From Carallia brachiata (taxonomy: Eukaryota > Streptophyta > Magnoliopsida > Malpighiales > Rhizophoraceae), in the NCBI GenBank assembly GCA_021464245.1, contig JADCRB010000029.1, forward strand, positions 1,965,229 through 2,029,228: a stretch of DNA of 64,000 bases. Reading direction: 5' to 3'. The notes beneath the pieces were generated by a model that had not been told where the DNA came from, did no database searches, and saw only the letters and a program-made list of their open reading frames with translations. The position numbers and the translations under genes are program-made. Positions 47,011 through 58,768 of this stretch are shown here, piece after piece (position 1 is the first letter of the stretch; each line of letters starts with the position of its first letter).

Positions 47011-49569
47011 TCAACGAAGATCGCTGGCGCATGAATGGGCAAGCCAGTCTCGCTTTTTCAATTGCAGCTCCAACTCTTGGATAGAGGTGACCTGGCACAC
47101 TTTCGAAACTGGGTTCTCAAATCAAAGCCATCCAACTCTTCTGCCAATTAGTGAACATGCGACGCGTACACATCCTTTGGCCTTAGTAGGGGGGCATCCC
47201 ACAATTCAGCCGCCGGTCACAGTAGTTAAGTTTCTACACTTAATTTTGAAAAAGCAGATTACACGATTCCTAATAAATATCATCAATTTCTCTCAAAATT
47301 GTGTAGAGTTAGACTTATATTTAATTTAACTAAATAAAATAATTAAATTCAAACTTACGATCTTAAGTACTAATAAAATCTCTTAATCACTAAAACATAA
47401 TAATGTATAGTAAAATTAAAAATTCAAATCGTACCTTATATTACCGACACCAACAAAGACTTTTAATAACAAAAATTAGTGGGGTTCCTAAATCTTTGAT
47501 GATCACGATAAATATAATATCGTTTCGTATGTGCTTATATGCGCAATTATGTCGTGCTTGCCTTAACCATTATTATAAGGTATTATTATAAGATGATTGT
47601 TAATTTATTTTATTTTTTTAATGAAATTAACTTATCATCTAATACTATTTAAATATTATTTTTAATTTTTTTTATTTAAATAGACTTTATTTATTATTTA
47701 TTTTATTTTGATACATAAACTTTATTTATTATATAATGTAAGATTATAAGTAAGTTACACTCATTTAAAAAAATTAAAATAAAAATTTACTGATTATAAA
47801 GGTTTCAGAGTCGTGGCTCCTGGATATTGCGAGAGCCCTCTGCTCATGCTTCTCTCTATTTTAATTATGCATAGGCGGTTAGGCCTTCTTATTACAAATA
47901 TATAACGGAGCCAATGGGAGGGAATCAATACCCTAGCTATTTAACATAGCTTCCTACCAAACCTACTATGTAATTTATATTCGGTAAAACTAGGGCCAGA
48001 GAGCCCTCCTAGTTTTAAAAGAAAAAAATAAAAAAAGGCAGGACCAGCACTCCCTCAAAACAAGAGGTCTCGCCGCCCATGGCTCTTGGCAGCCGAATCC
48101 ATATATATTATACGAAAAAGATAGAAAGATCAAATGGAGTAGATAGAAAAGTGTTAATAATATAATAATAAAAAATATTTTTCTAGTAATATTTATTTTT
48201 TATAATAAAAAAATCACGTAATAATTTTTTATATTATATTTTATTAATTTTATTAAAAAATAATTATAATTATTGTATTCTTAAAATTTTTTCCGTACAC
48301 CACTTCTGTCCGTATACCCACCTCCAATATTATATTGGGTAGTCCTTACTCTTCATATTCCTTTAAATAACAAAGGATGCATGCATTCTGCGGCAGGTAC
48401 TACTGCTATCAAGAGAAATTAAGCTTCAAGAGGTTGGGATCAATCCCAATGTCTCTGGTGGTCTCTGGAGAAGTAGACAAGGCGTGATATTGGTCCGGCT
48501 CATCTTTTCTTCTATGTAAGCTTTGTGTGTATGTGTGTGTGCGCATATATATGAAGTCTGTCGTATACGTATGTATAATAACTCACGCATGCATGCATAC
48601 ATGGGAGTTTTGAAGAGACGAGCCGAATCAATATCACTCTTGTATGCTTCTTTCATTTCTTTTCTTCTTTCCAACGATGCATCAGATCTCCATTGTCCAT
48701 TCTTTCTTTCAACAGAACTGCAAAATGCACCGCCGTTCAGGTTGTATATCTATATTATATCATATCCTTGCATATATATATAAATAACTTATTGTAATTA
48801 ATTTAATGTTGAAGGATTCTCACGAATCGCGAGATTGGTTGGGCAAAAAATACCTGTTTTGTCTTTTGCAGCCCGTCCATTATGAGTGGACGGCACCCTT
48901 GCTGTATAAATTTTTGTCGACAAGGGATTTAATTTTTATATATTTTTAAGGATTTATGTAAAAATTATTATCAACTTTATATAAAATAATAAATTTAATA
49001 TTAATTTTAATAAATAACTGTCTACTCATTATAAATTTTTATATAATAAATTCAGCGTGCCGTGGTATTCGCATGAATAAAATCTTTCTGTCCTGATGAA
49101 CTATTTATAGGAATCAGTCTGTTTTGATGACTTAACCATTGTACAGGTTAGTGTCTAGTGATGCACATAATTACTACATCATCGAAATAAATAAATTTTA
49201 TTTAAAAAATATTACAGCATACTATATTTGTTATAAAAAAATTTTAAAAAAATTAAATTTTTATCTTTTAAAATTAGTAACAGATTTATTACTACACACA
49301 AAATTGATTATTTTCTTGTATATTAACTCTATTTTTAACATCGAGGGACTTATAAAATCATAAATAATAAGCTTTTTTCCTTAGTAATACAAGACATAAT
49401 TTTAAAAAATACACCGGCTTATCTAACCAATGCAGTTTTCTTATCTAACCAAATAAAGAAGTGATCCGAACAAAACTATTTGACTTGATTGACCAGGACG
49501 GTCAAACCAGCCCAATTAGATTGGTAAATAGTCACGTTAATGTTAAAAATTTTAATACTATTTTTAATA
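47011..49569. other. Gene-poor region
   Basis: No gene is supported. It contains a (GT)n-like stretch gtgtgtatgtgtgtgtgcgc (~48525-48545) and AT-rich DNA. Frames at 48426-48783 overlap this simple repeat and look spurious. Confidence 0.4.
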
Positions 49570-50162
49570 AATTGCATATAATGATAGTATTTTATCAAGA
49601 ATATTTATAGATATATACTTAAATATTATTTTAATAGTATTTTATTTATTTTTATATAATATAAAATATTAATTATTTTTTTTAATACGTTTTGACTCGT
49701 CGATCTGACTAACAAATCGACTGTTAGACTGTTAACTTTGTTGAATTAGATTCTAAACCGGCTCAGCTTCGGTCTGAGTTTAAAATTATGGTCTAACATG
49801 TTAACATAATAAAGTTTGTTAGATTATCTTGTTTTTAGAATAAAGTATTATGAACCTTTGTTTTAATTAAAGCACAATAAAAGGCTTAGACATTTTTATT
49901 TATAATAAACATTAGGACTTAAATTATCATTTTTTAATGTTAGGATTATTCCCATAATTTTTAAACTCAGACCAGATCTGACCTAATAAAGTACAGTTGG
50001 GCTAAAAAATGATCGGATTATCAACTCAGCAGCTGGATAGACATGTCAATTTGTATTAAAAAATTAATTAATATTTTATATTATATAAAAATAAATAAAA
50101 TAATATTAAATAATATTATATATAATACCCATAAGTATTTTTAATAAAATATTATAATTGTA
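49570..50162. repeat. AT-rich inverted-repeat pair
   Basis: Arms at about 49570-49695 and 50053-50162 are inverted copies. The clearest shared block is ttatttttatataatataaa then atattaatta, against taattaatattttatattat then ataaaaataaat. They enclose a ~360-bp unique segment. It may be a fold-back element, but the outer ends are unclear. Confidence 0.45.
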
Positions 50163-50607
50163 TACAACTTTCTTTAAATTATTACTCTTATCGGACTCGT
50201 CCGACTTTTTGAGTCAACAAAATTGACTAATTTTTTTTTTATTCATCTTTTTGTCAGATTAAAAAAAAAAAATTAAATCAATTTAATTTTTGAGTCATTA
50301 ATTTACTAATTAATGATTTGGGTTGGCCCAATTTTTAAGGTTATGATTATTCTAGTTGTACATATGATGTATTTTTCATTAAAAACTCATTAAATCATAA
50401 TTTCTATATAATAAGAATAATTTTTTATTATATAAATCTTATATTTCTTTCTTAAAATTAAAAAATTTAAGATTATAATTTAAAAATTAAAACTTATAAA
50501 ATAAAAATATAAACTATAACTATTCTAACGGTACGATACAAATAAAAAAAGAGGTTTTTCTTTGAAAAATTGTAATTAATCCCACATTTTATTTTATGGG
50601 CGACTGT

Positions 50608-50624
50608 GTCATATATAGTATAGA
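50608..50624 (+). promoter_or_regulatory. Putative TATA box of the small-protein gene
   Basis: The sequence catatatagtatag lies about 100 bp upstream of the chosen ATG (50717), in the position expected for a TATA box with a leader of about 70 bp. This is position and motif only. Confidence 0.4.
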
Positions 50625-50716
50625 CAAGACAAATGAGATGGGGAGGCACTCTGTCTAAAGCTAAGGATCAGAATTTAGAAATCACCGAAGGAAGGGAAAC
50701 AACAGAGAAAAAGAAG

Positions 50717-50992
50717 ATGGAAGGCAACAACGTCGTCATCAACAACAACAACAACAACAACAACAACAGCGAAATAAGCGGCTGCTGGTCGTACGAGAAG
50801 CTGAAGTGGGTGGGGACGAGCGTGGCGACGGCCTTTTTCGCCTCCCTGGAACGATGTTCATGCATTAACCTCTCAACCTCCGACGACGCAGACGACGCCG
50901 AGGAAGCCCACGACCGCCCCCTCATGTTTTCCAACTCCATCTCCAGTTCCTCTCGCCGCAAACACGAGGTCGTCTTCTCCGCCCCTGTCTAA
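50717..50992 (+). CDS. Small uncharacterised plant protein with Asn tract and Cys-containing core
   Basis: Single-exon frame of 91 residues. It opens MEGNNVVI, runs through a polyasparagine tract encoded by AAC repeats, then a well-composed core (GCWSYEKLKWVGTSVATAFF, ASLERCSCINLSTSDD), an acidic stretch (DDADDAEEAHDRPLMF), a Ser run and the end HEVVFSAPV. GC content is clearly above its surroundings, and a TATA-like motif and a short leader precede it, which supports a real gene. An upstream in-frame ATG at 50633 would add 28 residues of poor quality. I do not recognise the function. The core hydrophobic helix (VGTSVATAFFASL) could be amphipathic or membrane-associated. No domain is claimed. 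Confidence 0.7.
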   Translation: MEGNNVVINNNNNNNNNSEISGCWSYEKLKWVGTSVATAFFASLERCSCINLSTSDDADDAEEAHDRPLMFSNSISSSSRRKHEVVFSAPV

Positions 50993-53340
50993 ATCAGCTG
51001 CAAATGCAATCAGACCAACATGATGATGATGATGATATCAAATGATATAAGTTGAAAAGCCCAGATTACATCTTTTGTTTTTGTTTTTGTGTTTGTTTTT
51101 TCTTTTTTTAAAAATTTTTTTTTTGGTTGTTGATCCAAAATAACCGGTTATTTATGGGATTTTGGTCACCTTTTTATTTTCTGTTTAAGTATCAATTAAT
51201 GGTTATTACCCTTTTCATTTTTTTTTTTTAAATTTGTTTGTGGATTTGAAATGAATATGCGTTGATAGCCATAGCCCTTTATCTGTTGTTTTCCTGAATT
51301 GATATTGCACAATTTTAAATGCCTTCTTCAGCAGTGATCAATCTTCTCTGTTGATCGCTTGTAATCTAGGACATGATTTCTTGTGAAAAAGAAAAGCAAT
51401 CACTGTTGGGTTAATTTTCTGTCTTCTTCTTCGTTTTTCTTTTTCTTTTTCTTTCTCTGGGGGCACAAAATGTGAGTTGGTTATGGCTTCTATGGCCATA
51501 TCGATTTATACGAAGAATCCGGGATTGTTAATTAGGAGAATCCCAATTGCATAAAGTATGAAAATATGACCTGCCATGCACAGCAATGATTATTTGCATT
51601 GGCATGGTGCCAGTCTGGAAGATAGGTCGTCAATTTCTACCCCCAGCTCGTTCAGTTGCTCCAGGTGGTCAACCATTTTGTCCATTCAATGAATTCATCC
51701 TGCAATATAGAAAATTCCAGGCTTATAAATGGTGGTGCTGAAGCTTGCTGCCCTTGATGACCCCTATCCTCTTAGCAAAGGACTTGGGGGGATTTTGATA
51801 AGTTTGGGGGATAACCAAATCATATATGCGAAACATTCATTGAAAACAAGCATCAACTGCACTTGGATTATTTTTCTGGCATTTTGGCCAACCTTCAAAT
51901 GGCTTAAAAATCAGTCTTTATATCAGAATTATGAGAGAGGGAGAGAGACAGCATCATGTCAAAACTAACATCAAGATAGCCTACAACAAATAATATTACA
52001 ACTGAAGAATGCTACGATTGCAGTTGTTCCAATAAATCATGGCTGCTGCATTGTGCAATAAATCATGGCTGCTGCATTGTGCAAGATGTAATTGCCAAGA
52101 TAATCTCTTCCTACATGAAAGAAAAATTGGGACCAGAACGCCTAATCTGGACCATTCTTCCATATTATCACAATGAGAAAGAAAACATAATCAAACCTGG
52201 CCGTCTGGATGTCTACACTGCCAGAGTTGTATCTTTCTGATAATCCAATCACCGAAGAATTGCCCATGATAGGACTTTTCCATTGATGAGTAAAATGATT
52301 GGAGCAATCATTATCCACCGCAATTTATTGGCTCTTACGATATCTGGGGGGGAAAAAAAAACAAAGAAAGTTAATTATTTACAATAGAACAGAGATCCAA
52401 ATAATGCATTTGGATGCACAGAATCCTCGTATAACTTGACAAGCATATTACATTTTAGAAACAAATGCTCAAAACTCCAGATGTGCACCAGAATTACCAC
52501 ACAACTTAACCGCGAGGAAGCATTGCATCATAAATTCCACTGAGGCACAGTTTCATCTGCTGAAGCAGCCAGCAAACATTTAGGACTTGAGAAAGTGGAG
52601 CTCTGACCAGGGGTATGAATCTAATTTTCAATTACCCCACTATTTACAGCCCAAAATTTACCAGCTGCTTAGCAAAAATAGTCTGCTTTCAACCTCATGA
52701 GAGATATCAGAATCTTGTTAGTCAGCCACAGTTCTCATTACAAACATGTGAGAATTGAAGAAATAGCTGTCTGACTGCTTTTTGAGGATTGGTAAGTTAA
52801 CGTTCAATAAAATGTCTGCAAAAAGGATGGAATACGTAAGAATCTGAAGTAAATAAGTGATACAGAACATATTGAATACCTGAAAGGCATTTCTTGTATC
52901 TATAATCTTGACCATTTCACACTTCCTGTAAAAATAAATAAAAAGGTTCTAATGGTGTTAGAGACAATGGCATGACCACTCAGGGGTGGAAGCATGAAAT
53001 CACTCGAGATTATATCATGCTTTGAGTAATTTCTTGCTCAAAGTGATCTGCATAGATAAAGTTACTCTGCAAGCATCTGATGGAAATTCAATCTTGCCAT
53101 TGAATCAAGGAATTAAATATTCCTTCCTGTGCTTCTGTATCTATTGAAAGAAAGTCACATTAATGTCAGCATAAATATTTGGTCAACTTCAGGCTGTTAC
53201 GTAATCCTGATGAGAAAAATTTTGTGCATTCCCCAAAACTTGTATCCATGTTTGGCCCGGACCACTTTGGAGTCCCTCACACTGCCAGACATATTATTGC
53301 TCTAGACATTATCCTTTCCCTACGTTGATCGAAACTCTGT
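50993..53340. other. Intergenic region between small protein and PPR gene
   Basis: No protein is supported. Short repeats include (ATG)n near 51020-51036. The part adjoining 53340 may carry the PPR 3' UTR. Confidence 0.4.
52030..52081. repeat. 26-bp perfect tandem duplication
   Basis: The unit caataaatcatggctgctgc followed by attgtg occurs twice without a gap (52030-52055, 52056-52081). Confidence 0.95.
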
Positions 53341-55782
53341 TTACCAGTAATCACCGCACGAGCATATGCCATCTCTAAAGTGATGAAACCTCTTTCCATC
53401 TCTTACAACAATCTCTCTACCAACAACCTTTGTCATGTATTTGAAGGCATTGTGACAATCACCACATATCCTGAGGTTCTTGAAAACCCTGACAGGGGCT
53501 CCAGGAGGAAGTTTCATAACCCCAAAAGCAGCTGCAAGCTTCTCACTGTGAGTAGATAATGCATTTTCCTTTTGGTCAGACTCCATATCGTGCAACACAA
53601 ACCTTGTGTCGGGCACATAGCCTAATTTTCTCATTTCCTGGACCAGTTGCTCAAGATAGTTATAAAGTGCTTGTATCTCAGGGTGCACTGCATCATCAGC
53701 CAAGAAGACATGGACCTTGTTTTCAACATCAATCCAACTACAGGCAGGCTCCTTCTTAATTCCTCGATCTCTCATCAACTTTCGTACTTTGGCCACATCG
53801 TTCCATCGCCCCACCACAGCATACATGTTTGATAACAATACATAGGTTCCATCATGTTGAGGTATCAGCTCAAAAAGTCGGTCTGCAGCCTCAACTCCCA
53901 AATCCATGTTTCCATGGATTCGACAACCAGCAAGAAGAGCCTCCCAAATTTGTGCACCAGGCTCAAACGGCATTGATTTCAACACATCCTCTGCTTCTGA
54001 GAATTTTCCAGCTCGACATAACAAGTCAATAATACGGGCATAATGATCTTCACCTGGCATTATCCCATAAGAGCCATACATTGAATCGAAATAATGCCAC
54101 CCTTCTTTAACTAAACCTGCATGGCTACATGCAGACAGAACTGTGAGAAATGTTATTCGGTCAGGCAATATACCTGCCATCAACATCTCTTCATAAAGTT
54201 CAATCGCTTGGACACCATGTCCATGCTGTCCAAGGGCTGCAATCATGGCATTCCAAGATACAGAATCTATCCAAGGCATGGTAAGGAAAAAAAGATATGC
54301 AGCCTCAACAACACCACATCTAGCATACATTGTTATCAATGCATTACCTGCTGAAAGGCTTGATTCAAATCCAAACCTGACAAGCTGAGCATGCAGCTGA
54401 CGTCCTTGCTCCAAGGATCCGAGCACAGAACAAGAAGTAATTGCTCCTGCAAAAGCATAATCACATGGTTTAAAGCCCAGTATTTTCATCAGGTTAAATA
54501 CCTTCAAACCTTCTTCCCCACACCCATTCTGTGCTAATCCTGATATCATTACTGTCCATGTTAAATGGTTTCTCCCTGGCATGTCCTTGAAAAGTGATTT
54601 GGCTTCATTCATGTGCCCAGAATTTACGTAAGCTGACAAAATTGCATTCCATGAGACAAGGTCTCTCACTGGCATCTTGTTAAATATTTCTCGAGCCTGA
54701 TCAACTTTACCACACTTCCAATATAACGTAACTAATGAATTATTCACAGGCAATGAAAATTCTGGCATTGGCTCGAGCACAGTTTTTAGGATGCATGCAT
54801 GGACTTGCTTTCCAAGGTGAAAGAAACCAGCATTTGCACAAGCGCTAATAACATTCGTGTATGTATACTCATCCAACTGAATTCCCAACAAAAGCATCTT
54901 CCTAAACATCTCCAATGCTTCACGATATAACCCGTGATGCATATAACCAGAAATCATAGCATTCCATGCACCCCCAACAGTTTCAACCGTACCATCAATC
55001 AACTCTCTAGCTGAATCAAGATCATCATTCTTGACATACCCAGTAATTATTGTTGTCCACGAGGGTTCATCCCTCTTGGTCATCTCGTCAAATAACTTCC
55101 TCGCAGCAACCATCAGGGACGATGGCAGAACGTGTAGCGAAGGATCACACTTTATATAAGCAGACATCAATGCATTAACCACCGTAGTAACCAAGCCTGT
55201 TCCTGACTTAACCACAGCACAATGAAACTGCTGGCACTGCCTTACATTTTCTACAACCAGCGCCAACGCACTAAGAACACCGGTAAACGTAAAATCATTA
55301 GCCCGGAAACCATCCCTTCTCATATCACAGAACAATTCAATAGCTGCACGACCATCCGAATTACGTGAGTAGGCAGTGATCATGGCATTGTAAAAAACGG
55401 GGTCCCGTACGCGCAACGGGGTCCCGAAAAACACATTTTGCGCAAGCTTGAGATCACCTGCAGCTGAATAGGCGGCAATCATGGTGGTCCTCGCGACAAC
55501 ATCTGGCTGCGGACTTTCGTCGAACAGGTAACGAGCGTATACGAGGTCCAAGGACTTGCAGTAGACATCAATCAGACGGTTGAGGACATGGGCACGTGGC
55601 GTGAATCCCGAAGCTATCATGTGGGCATGAACGGAGCGCGCAAGTGAATAAGAGACGACAAGGCTCCGAGCGCAACATAGGAGTTGCAGGTAGGATGCGT
55701 ATCTGTTGGCCAGTGTACGGACGTAGTCAGGAGGCTTCATGGTTGCTAACTTGCCTTTGTGGCTATCAACTTTTGCCGCCAC
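53341..55782 (-). CDS. PLS-class pentatricopeptide repeat protein with E and DYW domains (OTP90/At1g25360-like)
   Basis: Intronless frame of 813 residues. The DYW class edits specific cytidines to uridine in mitochondrial or plastid transcripts. PPR repeats pick the RNA site, and the C-terminal DYW domain is the deaminase. Many P/L/S motifs are visible, e.g. DLVSWNAILSAYVNSGHMNE, DSVSWNAMIAALGQHGHG and DRITFLTVLSACSHAGLV. The E region (IWEALLAGCRIHGNMDLG) precedes the DYW domain with zinc/catalytic signatures HSEKLAAAFG and CGDCHNAFKYM and the end CSCGDYW. Nothing is missing. Two ATGs are possible (MAAKVDSHKG at 55782, MKPPDY 14 codons on). The second resembles the homologue's short start, and a targeting peptide is not obvious. 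In Arabidopsis the closest protein I recall is At1g25360, away from the At5g535xx block. Confidence 0.96.
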   Translation of the reverse strand: MAAKVDSHKGKLATMKPPDYVRTLANRYASYLQLLCCARSLVVSYSLARSVHAHMIASGFTPRAHVLNRLIDVYCKSLDLVYARYLFDESPQPDVVARTTMIAAYSAAGDLKLAQNVFFGTPLRVRDPVFYNAMITAYSRNSDGRAAIELFCDMRRDGFRANDFTFTGVLSALALVVENVRQCQQFHCAVVKSGTGLVTTVVNALMSAYIKCDPSLHVLPSSLMVAARKLFDEMTKRDEPSWTTIITGYVKNDDLDSARELIDGTVETVGGAWNAMISGYMHHGLYREALEMFRKMLLLGIQLDEYTYTNVISACANAGFFHLGKQVHACILKTVLEPMPEFSLPVNNSLVTLYWKCGKVDQAREIFNKMPVRDLVSWNAILSAYVNSGHMNEAKSLFKDMPGRNHLTWTVMISGLAQNGCGEEGLKVFNLMKILGFKPCDYAFAGAITSCSVLGSLEQGRQLHAQLVRFGFESSLSAGNALITMYARCGVVEAAYLFFLTMPWIDSVSWNAMIAALGQHGHGVQAIELYEEMLMAGILPDRITFLTVLSACSHAGLVKEGWHYFDSMYGSYGIMPGEDHYARIIDLLCRAGKFSEAEDVLKSMPFEPGAQIWEALLAGCRIHGNMDLGVEAADRLFELIPQHDGTYVLLSNMYAVVGRWNDVAKVRKLMRDRGIKKEPACSWIDVENKVHVFLADDAVHPEIQALYNYLEQLVQEMRKLGYVPDTRFVLHDMESDQKENALSTHSEKLAAAFGVMKLPPGAPVRVFKNLRICGDCHNAFKYMTKVVGREIVVRDGKRFHHFRDGICSCGDYW

Positions 55783-58768
55783 TTGAATGAAATGAAAATT
55801 TGGACAGCTTAAACAGGGAAAAATAATACTTCAATTATATATGATTAGATAATGTATTACTATTTCGATACTACTTAAATAAAAGTTCGCAACGGAACTC
55901 TTTTATTAAAAATTAGTAATAGACTCGCCGTGCGAAATGACTTGCTAGGTAATGAGCTCACTTGAGGCATAAATTCATGCAGCTATGCATTTATAGTATT
56001 TATAATACCTATTCTCTATAAAGATTTTTAATTTCATACACTTTTTTGTTTGTGTTAGTTCTTTCTTTGTTATTAGCTTTAGTACGATGGTTGTTGCAAA
56101 CAATTGTTAACTTTTTGTTTCAGAATAAGATAGAGAGAAGAAATAACAGAAGGAAAATGAGAAAATTTAAATTAAAAAGTTGGAAAAATTTTCATGTGGA
56201 AACTATGTCAGAAATAAAAAAAGAAAAAGTATTTTATTTAGAAAAAGGTTAAAAATGAGAGAAAATAAACTAATATTTGTTGCAATTCTAATTAAGTTCT
56301 TATATTAAAGTTAATGAGTTAACATAAAAGTATAAATATAAATAAATTAGTCACTTTACGGATCAAGTAGAAGTATATATAATTTTGATATTCGTTAAGG
56401 ACATTTGCTTTTTACATTTTTTTATAATTAATAATAAAAAATCAACGTATTAATATTTTTTAATAGCAAATTTTGTAATATGTTTGACTTTTAACTTTTT
56501 AATAATCAATCAACATACACCATACATGAGTAATTGTAAAAAAAAAAAAAAGAGTAAAAGCAACTAATCGTAATTTTTACAGACAAAGAGCTTCTTTTGA
56601 TTGTTCAGATATTTCCTTACTACAAGCATAACTCCTTATTTTTCTCTTTCGTCTACATTTTCTCCTCTGCCAAACACTGCGCAAGGTACCCACATACCAT
56701 AAATAACAAACAACACATTGCTAGCGAGTAGAAACATAAAAACCTAATAGAAAGAGGGTGAATGAAGTTGAGTGAGGATTTGCTAAATTGAACGAGAAAA
56801 AGAAAATCCACGAGGAAAGAGATGATATATATTTGCTATACGTATGTAACACATTCATTTCAGGCAAATATTTATAGAGGGATGGTAATTTAGACCATAA
56901 TTCAACTTATTTTTATGCAGTTAATTCATGTTCGAATTTCTATTTTAATAGTCTCCCTCAATATATATGCTAAGTGCTATATGTATGTGACACATTCATT
57001 TCAGACAAACTTTTATAGAGGGATGATAATTCAGACGATGATTCAGCTTGTTTTTATGCAGTTAATCATGTTCGAATTTCTATTTTAATAGTCTCCCTCA
57101 ACATATACGCTTAGTGCCCTCATCCCAACTTGTGTTTCAAAACTCTAGTGACAGTTAGATACTGGATCTAAGATTCGTCATGATAGAACTATGCTTAAAC
57201 CTCCGTATATAAGAGATTGAACGAGAATATCAATAAATAATCTTCAATCTCGATTCACATAGACTTACATATTTTAATTGTTCAAAAACAAAAGAAAATT
57301 CTTTGCAGAGGAAACTTCCTATAAAGCACGTCTTAGCCCTACCTCAACCAAAGAGCTTCTACGTTCACTGCTAGTTTTCCATTCAAATCTCCATTTCTCA
57401 ACTGGTTCATTTACCTAACTTCGATCTCGTAAATTTCTTCAAAAACAAGAAGCAACTTAATGTGCCAATGACAAAAGGTCATAATACAAGTTTGTTATGT
57501 ATAGTCAGAGAAGAGTAATATACTAATATTACTAGGCTCACACCGTAAAGACAGTGCCAAATCGTTACGCCTTTTGTGCGGGTCGGAACTTACCCGACAA
57601 CGAATTTCGCTACCTCCCAAAAGGAAAAAGATGGGCCTGTCAAATTCGATTCCTATTTGTTGGGTTTGGATGCTAGTGACGATATTGATGTGAGTGACGA
57701 TATCAACTTCAACTAAACTTTTCTGTGGAGGAAAGAAACATTAATTTGTTCTTATAGAATAACTAGGAACAAGAAGATTTAAGACATATAATATATATGT
57801 AAATTCCTATTCTAAAAGTTTTCTTCAAATACCAAAAACAGAAAACAGAAAAAAAAAAAAAAACTTGAATAACAGACCTTGAACTTAAAACTGATCAAGA
57901 CGATACTCGTATAAATAAAGGATTATTTACAAAATTCGGTTAGCAAGATATGATAAAAGAGAATTTATCAGCACTCAACAAAGGGTTCACGGTTAGTTAA
58001 CAATCCGCCAGCATCCAAGCGCAAAGGCAGAACCTTTCAATGGCATGTGGAAGATGACTCGCAGTTTTAAAGCGACAAGCCAAAAGGAAACAATACGCTG
58101 ACCCGCAGAAAACAAATAAGTTTCAAAATCACAGCCAAGCCCAGGTGAAACTGACCCTACAGGGGGTGCCAAAATGGCAGACAAACAGATCAATCATTCA
58201 AGTCGGCCAAATATATCATAATGGCAAAGTTCCCCACCATTTTCTTTCTCAAAGAAACTCCAACCACTAGCTCTGGATCCTCCCCCGGGCCAATTCCAAG
58301 CAAGTCGAATAAAGAGGTTTTATCCGCTCCTCCATTATGACGAGAGAATTATACCAAATAGGTCTCTCAAATCATGCGACTTGCAAATTATTCTTTTAAG
58401 GCACCAGACAACAATCTGACTAACCACCCCACCAATTGTAAATTAACTGTGTACTAAGCTAACCTCAGCCACTTGACTTGCTCAACACAAGCTGGATTAT
58501 ATTGTGTCCACTGGAAAGGCCACTCCTTATCATTCATTGCACCTGTTAGAGTGTCACCAGATATCTGAGAAGGGCCCATCCCAAATTCTTGAAAATTCAT
58601 CTGTACCATATACACCATCCAAACATAAAGATGCTGGACTTCTGAGGACGTCATACTTGACAGTACGTGGTGGTCTGTCTGTGCCACACCACATTTGCAT
58701 TATCCAATCCATCAAAAGCACATCTCAACCAAATCTTCCCTGAAAAACTCATCAAAACTTGTGAAATC
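55783..58768. other. Intergenic region
   Basis: No gene is supported. It contains poly-A runs, an AT-rich section and the 141-bp tandem repeat. The part next to 58768 probably includes the WD40 gene's 3' UTR. Confidence 0.4.
56836..57115. repeat. 141-bp tandem duplication
   Basis: Two diverged copies start at 56836 (ctatacgtatgtaacacatt) and 56977 (ctatatgtatgtgacacatt). Both carry tttatagagggatg, catgttcgaatttctatttt and aatagtctccctcaa. No coding capacity is apparent. The conserved end tctccctcaa may hint at retrotransposon origin, but this is unproven. Confidence 0.85.

Noticed and set aside
53559..54354. Several + strand frames
   Set aside because: They are shadows antisense to the 813-codon PPR gene.
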